This document shows positions 53,133 to 64,000 of a stretch of DNA of 64,000 bases, one piece after another. The stretch is taken from positions 1-64,000 of the forward strand of contig NZ_JOEI01000010.1 of NCBI RefSeq assembly GCF_000718095.1, written 5' to 3'. Position numbers and translations under genes: made by a program. A model generated the notes under the pieces. That model was not told the DNA's origin and made no database searches. It was given only the letters and a program-made list of their open reading frames with translations. The first letter of the stretch is position 1. Each line of letters opens with the position of its first letter. The stretch comes from Streptomyces scopuliridis RB72. GTDB lineage: Bacteria; Actinomycetota; Actinomycetes; Streptomycetales; Streptomycetaceae.

Positions 53133-53285
53133 CCCCGGGCGCGGAGGGAGCCGTTCCCCGTACCGGGCGGTCGGGCGACAGATGGGGCTCGTGGGGCTGG
53201 TGAGAGGCCCGGTTACGGTGGGGGCAGGACATGGCTCCGAGATGTCAGCTGTCCGTTGATGTCCGGGGGTTGCGGGGGAGGGTCG

Positions 53286-54248
53286 ATGAGGTTCTGTTTT
53301 GTGGTGGAGGAGCAGTACCGGTTCGACGGCATGCCGGTGGAGGTGATCCGTCAGCTCGGTGCGTGGGGGCACCGGGTGGACGTGGTGCGGCCGGGCACGT
53401 CACTGCTGCGGTTGTCCGAGGTCGTACGCGCGGGCGGGCATGACGCGTGGGTACTGAAGACGGTGTCCGGGGGCCCGGGACTGGCGTTGCTGGAGGCCGC
53501 CGCGGCGGTCGGGCTGACGACGGTGAACGACGCGCGGTCGATCCGTGGCGTACGGGACAAGGTGGCGGCGGCGGTGGTCGGCCGCGGCCGGGGACTTCCG
53601 GTTCCCGAGACATACGCCGTCGCGCGCCCCGAGTTGCTGGCGGAGCTTCCCGCGGCGGCGTTTCCGTTGGTGGTCAAGCCCGCCGAGGGGAGTTCGGGAA
53701 GGGGGGTGCGGCTGGTGCGGTCGCCGGACCGGCTGGCGGCGGTGAGCGCCGGGCTGTCGGGGGAGGGGATGCTGATAGCCCAGCCGTACATACCCAACTC
53801 GGGCGTCGATCTGAAGGTGTACGGGGTGGGTGGCGAACTGTTCGCGACGGAACGGTCCTCACCGCTTCATCCCGGGCAGCCTCAGCGGGAGCGGTCCGTG
53901 CCGTTGCCGGCGGAGGTGGCGAGGACGGTCGCCGAGGCCGGTGAGGTCTACGGGCTCGATCTGTTCGGCGTGGATGTGCTGCTGGGCCCGGACGGTCCGG
54001 TCATCGTCGATGTGAACGATTTCCCGAGCTTCCGGCGCGTGCCGGACGCGGTGGCGCGCGTCGCGCGTGCGGTGCTTGAGCTGGCGCGTACGGGAGGCAC
54101 TGCCCCTGGCGCGGCGGCAGTTGGCCCGTTCCCGCTGCCGGAGCCGGTGTCCGAGTCGGCTCCGGTGTCGGTACCGGAGCCCGTTTCGCTCCTGACGTCC
54201 GCCGGGGTTCCGTTCCGGATACCCGCGACAGCGGGTGAGGCCGGATGA
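53286..54248 (+). CDS. ATP-grasp protein 1 (RimK/ITPK-like)
   Basis: A 320-residue ATP-grasp protein. The N-terminal preATP-grasp region begins RFCFVVEEQYRFDG. The ATP-binding lysine lies in FPLVVKPAEGSSGRGVRLV near residue 125, the hinge in MLIAQPYIPNSGVDLKVYGV near 165, and the Mg-binding Asp/Asn in VIVDVNDFPSF near 240. The last 45 residues are a low-complexity Pro/Val/Ser tail. ATG 53286 has a GGGGGAGGG ribosome binding site and overlaps the next gene by ATGA. The family joins carboxylates to amines or phosphorylates polyols; the substrate is not predictable. Confidence 0.87.
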   Translation: MRFCFVVEEQYRFDGMPVEVIRQLGAWGHRVDVVRPGTSLLRLSEVVRAGGHDAWVLKTVSGGPGLALLEAAAAVGLTTVNDARSIRGVRDKVAAAVVGRGRGLPVPETYAVARPELLAELPAAAFPLVVKPAEGSSGRGVRLVRSPDRLAAVSAGLSGEGMLIAQPYIPNSGVDLKVYGVGGELFATERSSPLHPGQPQRERSVPLPAEVARTVAEAGEVYGLDLFGVDVLLGPDGPVIVDVNDFPSFRRVPDAVARVARAVLELARTGGTAPGAAAVGPFPLPEPVSESAPVSVPEPVSLLTSAGVPFRIPATAGEAG

Positions 54249-55060
54249 GGATCGGCCTGATCACGCCCCGGCCCGATCACCCGGTGCTCGCCGCCACGAC
54301 CGCGCTGCTGACCCCCCGCCACCAGGTGGAGTCGATCGACCCGGAGTCAGAGGGCGACGGCGCGCAAGAGGGTACGGCCGTTCCGGGCCCGCTCGCCGAC
54401 GTCTATCTGCTGAAGGCACGGACACCGCGGGCGCTGGCCCTGGCCAGATCCTTCGAGGAGCGCGGGGCCCCGGTGCTGAACTCGGCGGCGGCGACCGCGC
54501 TGTGCCAGGACCGTACGGAGATGGCCGGCCTGGCCCGGCGCGCCGGGCTGCCGTTCGCGGCCACCCGGACCGTGGCGAGCCTGGCAGGACTCGCCGACGA
54601 GCGGGACCTGCCGTATCCGCTGGTGGTCAAGAGCCGGCACAGCCGACGCCACGACCTCGTCACCCGGGTCGACAACGCCGCGCAACTGCGCGGACTGCGC
54701 TCCACCTGGGCCCAGGAGCCCGTAGTGGTCCAGGAGTTCACCGCGAACAGAGGCTGGGACCACAAGCTCTGGGTGATCGATGGCCGGGTCTTCGCCGCCC
54801 TGCGCCGCTCTGAATTGGCCGAGGAAGGGCGGGGCCCGACGCTCCCCCTCGAACTCGGCGACCTGCCCCGCGGCTGGCAGGACTTGGTGCGCACGGTCGG
54901 TGCCGTATTCGCGCTGGAGGTGTACGGCGTCGATGTGATCGACGCGGGCGACGGCACCCCGCTGATCGTGGACATCAACGCGTTTCCCGGAATACGCGGC
55001 CAGAAGGGCGCCCCGGAAGCCCTCGCGGCGCTGGCGCTCCGGGCGGCCCGGCGGCCGTAA
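54245..55060 (+). CDS. ATP-grasp protein 2 (RimK-like)
   Basis: A 271-residue ATP-grasp protein distinct in sequence from its upstream partner. It has RIGLITPRPDHPVLAAT at the N-terminus, DVYLLKARTPRALALARSFE, lysine in YPLVVKSRHSRRHDLVTRV near residue 130, VVVQEFTANRGWDHKLWVID near 160 and the metal-binding LIVDINAFPGI near 240. It is coupled to ATP-grasp 1 by an ATGA overlap, so the two probably act together or in sequence. No precursor peptide, amino acid-activating or natural-product gene is adjacent. Confidence 0.87.
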   Translation: MRIGLITPRPDHPVLAATTALLTPRHQVESIDPESEGDGAQEGTAVPGPLADVYLLKARTPRALALARSFEERGAPVLNSAAATALCQDRTEMAGLARRAGLPFAATRTVASLAGLADERDLPYPLVVKSRHSRRHDLVTRVDNAAQLRGLRSTWAQEPVVVQEFTANRGWDHKLWVIDGRVFAALRRSELAEEGRGPTLPLELGDLPRGWQDLVRTVGAVFALEVYGVDVIDAGDGTPLIVDINAFPGIRGQKGAPEALAALALRAARRP

Positions 55061-55088
55061 CACCAGGACCGTCGGCGTGATCAGCGCC

Positions 55089-55519
55089 TCACCCGCTGTC
55101 CGTATCGCCTGCGCCCCGCGAGTCCGGACGGCGGCGGGCGCTCTCCAGCCGGCGGGCACGGTGGCTGGCGACGTTCAGCCGGTTGCCGCACACCTCGGGC
55201 ATGCAGTAACGACGGCGCCCGGCCTTGCTGGTGTCGACGAACATCCCCTCGCAGACCGGCGAGGCGCAGCGGCGGAACCGGTCATGGCTCAAGGTCCGCA
55301 GGGCGCCCAGCAGTCCGGTGCCCATGAGAACGGCCAGCTCGTCGGCGACGGACGTGTCCGGTGAGGTCGCGACGTACCACTGCCAGGGGTCCTCGGCGTC
55401 GCGGTACAGGGACGGACCGATGCCGCCCCGCCTGACCAGCGCGCTCGCGGCCTCGACGACATGCTCCTCGGCGTCGGCCTCAAGAATGGCGCGGATCTCC
55501 CCGAAACACCGCTGAGGAG
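55089..55519 (-). pseudogene. CGNR zinc-finger regulator, 5'-truncated
   Basis: The minus frame encodes the C-terminal part of a CGNR protein: EIRAILEADAEEHVVEAASA, DPWQWYVATSPDTSVADELA, and the zinc finger CASPVCEGMFVDTSKAGRRR then YCMPEVCGNRLNVASHRARR. The N-terminal roughly 60-75 residues of the usual ABATE domain and any start codon are absent; the open frame runs without a start into the divergent TetR-like gene. ATG at 55325 would give only a 78-residue zinc-finger piece. The 5' end is lost at the same place where the TetR-like gene begins. Confidence 0.75.
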
Positions 55520-55525
55520 AACACC

Positions 55526-55999
55526 ATGGACACCGCTCCCTTCCTGGCCTACCTCGACGGACGCCACGTCCGCTGGCAGCTGACGCTCGACCAGTGCGTC
55601 GACAACGCGGGCGACGATCCGCGCGCCCGGCTGCTCGCCGTCTTCGACGCCCTGCGGTCGTGGGCGGCCTCCTCGCCGGGCTTCCGCAGCTGCGCGCTCG
55701 TCAACGCGATGGTCGAGCTGGCCGACCCGCAGCACCCGGCCCGCTCCGTGACCGCGGCACACAAGCGGGCGCTGCGCGCCAGGATGCTGGAGCTCGCCGA
55801 GGCGACGGGTGCGCCCGATCCCTGCCTGCTCGTGGACCAACTTCTGCTGGTCTACGAGGGAGCGATCGCCGGACACGCCGTGGGCAGCGTCGAGAAGGCC
55901 GAGGACAAGGCCCACATCACGGCCCGCCGGCTGATCGCCGCCGCCACTCCGCACCCCTTGGACACCTTCTGGGCCGGCCCCGAGCCCACGTCGCGGTAG
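55526..55999 (+). pseudogene. TetR-family regulator lacking its DNA-binding domain
   Basis: A 157-residue reading frame that starts inside a TetR sequence: [13 protein letters not shown] normally follows the helix-turn-helix and YRHFPSK segment, which is missing. The rest is a normal ligand-binding domain ([59 protein letters not shown]). GAGGAG sits 5 nt before the ATG, so the stub may be translated. It cannot bind DNA. The break coincides with that of the divergent CGNR gene, so one deletion could have removed both 5' ends and their shared promoter. Confidence 0.75.
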
Positions 56000-56043
56000 C
56001 GCTGTGCGGGGAATGCGCCGGGTCGGCTGGCATCATCGGGCGC

Positions 56044-56547
56044 ATGGCACTGATCGAGGTCGTACAGGGTGACATCACGCGCCAGGACGTGGACGCCATC
56101 GTCAACGCGGCGAATCAGTCGCTGATGGGCGGAGGCGGCGTGGACGGCGCGATCCACCGGGCGGCCGGGCGGCGGCTGGCCGAGGCGGGCGCCGCGATCG
56201 GGCCGTGCCGGCCGGGCGACGCGATGGCGACCCCCGCCTTCGACCTCGACCCACCGGTCACGCATGTGATCCATACCGTCGGTCCGGTCTGGAGGGGCGG
56301 ACAACACGGCGAGGCCGAGACCCTCGCCTCCTGCTATCGCCGCTGCCTTGAGGTCGCCGACGAACTGGGCGTCAGGACCCTCGCCATTCCGGCCATCTCC
56401 ACCGGTGTGTACGGGTTTCCGGCGGAGCGGGCGGCGCGGATCGCCGTCGCCACCGTCGGATCCACGCCAACCTCCGTCGAGCTGATCCGGCTCGTCGCGT
56501 TCGACCGAGGGACACACGCTCTGCTGACAGCCGCTCTCGCGGAATAG
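56044..56547 (+). CDS. Macrodomain protein (O-acetyl-ADP-ribose deacetylase-like)
   Basis: A 167-residue single macrodomain of the YmdB/MacroD type. Ligand motifs are [37 protein letters not shown] and [20 protein letters not shown]. It binds ADP-ribose and probably deacetylates O-acetyl-ADP-ribose or removes mono-ADP-ribose from proteins. No toxin or ADP-ribosyltransferase is adjacent. Start ATG 56044, 44 nt after the TetR-like fragment. Confidence 0.93.
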   Translation: MALIEVVQGDITRQDVDAIVNAANQSLMGGGGVDGAIHRAAGRRLAEAGAAIGPCRPGDAMATPAFDLDPPVTHVIHTVGPVWRGGQHGEAETLASCYRRCLEVADELGVRTLAIPAISTGVYGFPAERAARIAVATVGSTPTSVELIRLVAFDRGTHALLTAALAE

Positions 56548-56647
56548 CGGGCCGCCGCCCCCGGAACCGGATCCGGCACTTCCCGTACGGTCCGGTCCAC
56601 GCCAGGCTGGGGCCGGCACGAGTCATCAGCGAGAGGAGCCGACGGCA

Positions 56648-57868
56648 ATGACGTTCGACGTGGCAGCGGTACGCGCGTCCTATCCCGCACTCGACGACGG
56701 AACGGCCTATCTCGACGGCGCGGCCGGCACGCAGGTGCCGACCACCGTCATCGACGCGATCACGGCCGCGTACCGGTCCGGGATCGGCAATGTGGGCGGC
56801 TCGTTCGCGGCCAGTCGGCGCGCGGGGGAGATCGTCTCCGACTGCCGCCGGGCGGTCGCCGATCTGGTCGGCGGGGTCCCCGAGGGCATTGTCCTGGGCC
56901 CCAACACCACGTCGCTCATCTACCGCTTCTCCCAGGCTCTCGGCTCGACCTGGCGGCGCGGTGACGAGATCGTGGTCTCCCGGCTCGACCACGACGCGAA
57001 CATCCGGCCGTGGCTCCAGGCGGCGGCCCGCGCGGGCGTGGTCGTACGGTGGGCCGAGGTCGACCCGGCGACCGGCGAACTGCCGGTGGAGCAGTACGAC
57101 ACGCTGCTCGGCGACCGTACCCGCCTGGTGGCGGTGACGGCGGCCAGCAACATCCTCGGCACCCGCCCCGATGTCGCGGCCATCACCGCCAAGGCGCACG
57201 CGGTCGGCGCCCTGACATATGTGGACGGGGTCCACGCCACCCCGCACGGCCCCGTCGATGTCACGGCGCTGGGCGCGGACTTCTACGCGACGAGCGCCTA
57301 CAAGTGGTCCGGTCCGCATATCGGCGCGGTGGCCGCGGACCCGCGGCTGCTGGAGTCGCTGAGCCCGGACAAGCTGGTCTGTTCGCCGGTCGCCGTGCCG
57401 TCCCGGTTCGAGACAGGCACGGCGCCCTTCGCGGACCTGGCCGGGGTCACGGCCGCCGTCGACCATCTGGCAGCCCTGGCCGGCCCCGGTTCGGGAGACC
57501 GGCGCGAGCGGCTGCTCCGGTCGATGTCCGCCGTGGAGTCGTCCGAGCGGGAGCTGTTCGCCGTGATGCGGCGGGGGCTGGCCGAACTTCCCGGCGTCAC
57601 GCTCTACGGCGAGCCCGCGCACCGGACCGCGACCGCCTACTTCCGGGTGGCGGGCCGCACACCGAGAGAGGTCTCCGAGCGGTTGGCCGCCCGCGGGGTG
57701 AATGTCTGGGACGGGCACTGCTACGCCTGGGAACTGGCCGGCGCGTTGGGGCTGCGGGACACCGGTGGCGCGGTACGGGCCGGGCTGGTGCACTACAACG
57801 ACCGCTCGGACGTGTACCGTCTGCTGGCGGCTGTCGCGGAGCTGGCGTGTACGAAGGAACGCCAGTGA
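56648..57868 (+). CDS. Cysteine desulfurase-like PLP enzyme (class V aminotransferase)
   Basis: A 406-residue fold-type I PLP enzyme. It has the histidine loop SRLDHDANIRPWLQAA near residue 117, aspartate in TYVDGVHATPHGPVDV near 196 and the PLP lysine in YATSAYKWSGPHIG near 219. It belongs to the cysteine desulfurase-like subfamily (SufS/CsdA-related) but no cysteine of the active loop is obvious, so it may be a lyase or other group V enzyme. GAGAGGAG-type sequence precedes ATG 56648. The last residues (CTKERQ) are atypical and abut the AadA-like fragment. Confidence 0.85.
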   Translation: MTFDVAAVRASYPALDDGTAYLDGAAGTQVPTTVIDAITAAYRSGIGNVGGSFAASRRAGEIVSDCRRAVADLVGGVPEGIVLGPNTTSLIYRFSQALGSTWRRGDEIVVSRLDHDANIRPWLQAAARAGVVVRWAEVDPATGELPVEQYDTLLGDRTRLVAVTAASNILGTRPDVAAITAKAHAVGALTYVDGVHATPHGPVDVTALGADFYATSAYKWSGPHIGAVAADPRLLESLSPDKLVCSPVAVPSRFETGTAPFADLAGVTAAVDHLAALAGPGSGDRRERLLRSMSAVESSERELFAVMRRGLAELPGVTLYGEPAHRTATAYFRVAGRTPREVSERLAARGVNVWDGHCYAWELAGALGLRDTGGAVRAGLVHYNDRSDVYRLLAAVAELACTKERQ

Positions 57869-58193
57869 GTGGCTGCGCGACGTCGGCGTACCGGAGCTGC
57901 TCGGCGAGCTCGAATCCGATACCCGCAACGTTCTCCTGACGCTCGCCAGGGTCTGGATGACCGTCGCGACCGGATCCGTCACCTCCAAGGACGCCGCCGC
58001 CGATTGGGCGCTCGCGCGGCTCCCGGCCGAGCACCGCCCGCCGCCGGCACGCGCGCGAGCCATCTGTCTCGGAGACGAGGACGAGCGCTGGGACGACCTT
58101 CTGCCGTACGTCGGCGCGCACGCCGACCATGTCGTGGCGGCGATCGAACGCGGCACGACGGGGCCGAATGTCACCCCTCGTGGCTATCGTTGA
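57866..58193 (+). pseudogene. Aminoglycoside nucleotidyltransferase (AadA-like), 3' fragment
   Basis: About 108 codons encode the C-terminal helical domain of an ANT(3'')/AadA-type enzyme: DTRNVLLTLARVWMTVATG, SKDAAADWALARLPAEHRPP and DDLLPYVGAHADHVVAAIE. The N-terminal nucleotidyltransferase domain with its GSxxxGxxxxxSDxD metal site (about 150 residues) is missing. Homology starts within the last codons of the preceding PLP-enzyme gene, in another frame. The fragment cannot adenylylate anything. Confidence 0.8.
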
Positions 58194-58198
58194 GGAGT

Positions 58199-62223
<4,025 letters not shown>

Positions 62224-62227
<4 letters not shown>

Positions 62228-63429
62228 GCCGCCGACTCACGCGCCGCCTCCGGGAAAGCTCCGCCCGGGAGGCCGGCGGACGCGTCCCGCGGTGGTTCGC
62301 GCGATTCGGGCGCCGTGCGACCTGGGGGGCGCCGGGGCGGGCGCTGTGGCGCTGGTCGTCCGGGCGCACGCCCTCGGGCGACCGGCGGTCCACCGCGCAG
62401 TTCCTGCTCGGCCGGATGCTGCTGCTGCCCGCCGTCGCCTTCACGGTGCTCGCCCTCGCGGCCACGGCGTACTTCGACCTCCAGGACCGTACGGAACAAC
62501 TCCGCGACCGCTACGCCCCCGCCCTCGTCGAACTGACCCATGCCAGGGTCTCGCTGACGCTGGCGCAGCACGAGGCCGAACTCCGGCTCGGCAGGGGCGA
62601 CCACGGACTACCGGCTCAGATCGCGCTCGTCGGGCTCGGCGAGCGGTACCCCGCCCTGCTGACCGAGGCGTCACAGAGCCTGAACAACGTCGCGCAGACA
62701 AAGGCCCTGCGCAAGGCCCAGGAGCAGGAGGTCCGCGTGATCTCGGGGCTGGTCGTCGCTTACGACGGCTGGATCAACTGGGCCAACAGCCACTACGGGA
62801 GCGATGTACTGCGCAAGTCCGGCATGGAGTACGCGGCGGGCGTGCTGGGCAAAGACACGGGCCCCATCGATGCCACTGCTCCCGCCCTCCTCGACCGCAT
62901 CAGGAGCCTGGAAAAGGCGCTGCGTGCCGACGTGGACGACCTCTCGGCATGGTCCGCGCTGCCGGTGGGGGCGGCGTCGGCGGCGCTGCTGGCGGCGCTG
63001 GTCTTCACGTTCACCGTCGTGGGCACGCTCAGCTTCGTGCGGGGGCAGCTGCGCATACGGAGCTCGCTGCTGACGGTGTACGCGGTGCCTGTCCTGCTGG
63101 TGCTCGTGGTGCTGGCGTTCGGCGCCATCGGCCAGCACGAGGCGCAGCGGTACGTACGGGACACGGCCAAAAGCCTCGGCCGTATCTCGGTGCCGCCCGC
63201 GTCTGAGGGCGGGATCAAGAATCAGATCAGGAGCGAGATCAAAGCCGACAACCAGATCGAGGACAAGGAGGAACTGCTCGCCGCGAACCTGCGCGACACG
63301 CACCCGGGCGCCTGGACATCGGCCGCCGGTCTGGCCCTCGCCCTCGCCGCGGCGACCACCGTGGCCTGCGGTTTCACACTCTTCCACTACGGCCGGAGGC
63401 ACCTGGCGATCCACTGGAGGTCCCCGTGA
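62224..63429 (+). CDS. Four-TM membrane protein (GlnX-like)
   Basis: A 401-residue membrane protein. A basic cytosolic N-terminus precedes TM1 (LLLPAVAFTVLALAATAYF, about 66-86). A large extracytoplasmic helical domain (87-240) follows, then TM2 (about 245-268), TM3 (VYAVPVLLVLVVLAFGAI, about 282-300), a second external loop (301-360) and TM4 (about 363-383). ATG overlaps the kinase stop (ATGA). Four TMs with a large external sensor-like domain between a PknG-like kinase gene and a binding lipoprotein gene match GlnX of the mycobacterial/corynebacterial PknG-GlnX-GlnH system. Assignment rests on topology and context, not on sequence identity. Confidence 0.8.
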
Positions 63430-64000
63430 GAACCACGCGCCCCTCGCTCCGCACCGCTCTGGCCTGCTGCCTCCTCGCCGTGGCCGCGCTCGTGTCGTCG
63501 GGCTGCTCGACCGAGGAGGACAGGACGCTGGTGGTACTGGGGCCGTGGACCGACGGTGAGGAGAAGCCGTTCGAGGCCACGCTGAAGAAGATCACCGAGC
63601 GGACGGGAGACACCTACGTCTACAAGGGCACGCGCTCCCTCCGCGAGACGCTCGTGGCCCAGCTGCGGACGGACACACCGCCCGATGTGGCGATCCTCAA
63701 CGGCCAGGGCGAGCTGGCCGAGTACGCGCGCGACGGCGACGCGCAGCCGTTGCCGGGGGATGTGGCGGGGGCGGCCATCGGACCGTGGTCACCGAGGATC
63801 ACACTGCTGGACAAGGACGGCGAGCCGCGCCAGCACGCGTACTGGGTGCCGGTGCGGGTGGACCTCAAGAGCATCGTATGGAGCCGTCTCGATGACACCT
63901 CCGAGGCCAAGGACCACACCTGGTGCCTGGGCATGGCGTCGGGCGCCACGTCCGGCTGGCCGGGCACGGACTGGATCGAGGATCTGCTCCTGCAGAAGTA
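63426..64000 (+). CDS. Substrate-binding lipoprotein (GlnH-like role), partial
   Basis: The gene starts at GTG 63426, overlapping the previous stop by 4 nt, and runs off the window after 191 codons. It has a lipoprotein signal (TALACCLLAVAALVSSGC, lipobox cysteine near residue 27), then the extracellular solute-binding fold (TLVVLGPWTDGEEKPFEATL, then TPPDVAILNGQGELAEYARD). It looks like a family 1 (sugar-type) rather than a GlnH-type binding protein. No permease gene follows within the window. By position it would be the extracellular sensor of the kinase/membrane-protein system. Confidence 0.82.
   Translation, partial: MRTTRPSLRTALACCLLAVAALVSSGCSTEEDRTLVVLGPWTDGEEKPFEATLKKITERTGDTYVYKGTRSLRETLVAQLRTDTPPDVAILNGQGELAEYARDGDAQPLPGDVAGAAIGPWSPRITLLDKDGEPRQHAYWVPVRVDLKSIVWSRLDDTSEAKDHTWCLGMASGATSGWPGTDWIEDLLLQK

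Noticed and set aside
53182..53259. A 25-codon frame before the ATP-grasp pair as a precursor peptide
   Set aside because: No ribosome binding site, no repeated Thr/Ser/Glu core or leader motif known for ATP-grasp-modified peptides.
57869..58198. N-terminal extension of the protease-kinase back to 57869
   Set aside because: This stretch is the AadA-like fragment read in another frame; protease homology begins only after 58199.

Overview
The window is high-GC actinobacterial DNA, almost certainly Streptomyces. The signs are strong G/C third-position bias, GTG starts and GTGA/ATGA overlaps, rare TTA codons concentrated in regulators, LAL- and SARP-type regulators, an AfsA/gamma-butyrolactone (GBL) receptor pair and DtxR-type iron boxes.

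Region 1 (1-18.95 kb) is the end of a modular type I polyketide cluster. It holds AT-DH-KR-ACP and KS-AT-DH-KR-ACP modules with malonyl-type ATs, then a C-terminal docking tail, a type II thioesterase, three consecutive LAL (large LuxR) regulators and a PAS-LuxR regulator. The combination resembles polyene macrolide clusters (nystatin/amphotericin/pimaricin type). The PKS sequence is interrupted by seven abrupt junctions, each with conserved sequence missing. Those testable within the window lie at the edges of inter-module repeats, which suggests collapsed or gap-joined assembly rather than ordinary decay.

Region 2 (19.7-28.9 kb) holds a coiled-coil/winged-helix protein, a FUSC-type membrane protein, an acyltransferase-3 and an iron-regulated siderophore ABC importer (two permeases, ATPase, binding protein) with two iron boxes. 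Region 3 (28.9-37.8 kb) starts with a 5'-truncated LysR gene and is mainly a galactan/galactoside locus: LacI repressor, sugar ABC importer, GH42 beta-galactosidase and secreted GH53 endo-galactanase, with a LacI-type palindrome in the divergent promoter region. Region 4 (38-44.5 kb) holds a flavin monooxygenase, a GBL receptor, an AfsA homologue and a divergent SARP, with three candidate receptor operators, then a small sigma-factor operon.

Region 5 (44.5-55.1 kb) has an epoxide hydrolase-like enzyme, a pectate lyase, a cNMP-binding histidine kinase coupled to a receiver/thioredoxin-reductase-like fusion, HxlR-thiolase, a secreted protein with a coupled cytosolic partner, and tandem ATP-grasp proteins. 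Region 6 (55-58.2 kb) has truncated CGNR, TetR and AadA-like genes around intact macrodomain and cysteine-desulfurase-like genes. Region 7 (58.2-64 kb) is the most unusual: a trypsin-like protease fused to a PknG-like kinase and TPR region, coupled to a four-TM protein and a substrate-binding lipoprotein. This recalls the PknG-GlnX-GlnH sensory system with a protease added. The last gene runs off the window.

All functional assignments are from motif reading and family knowledge; no searches were run.
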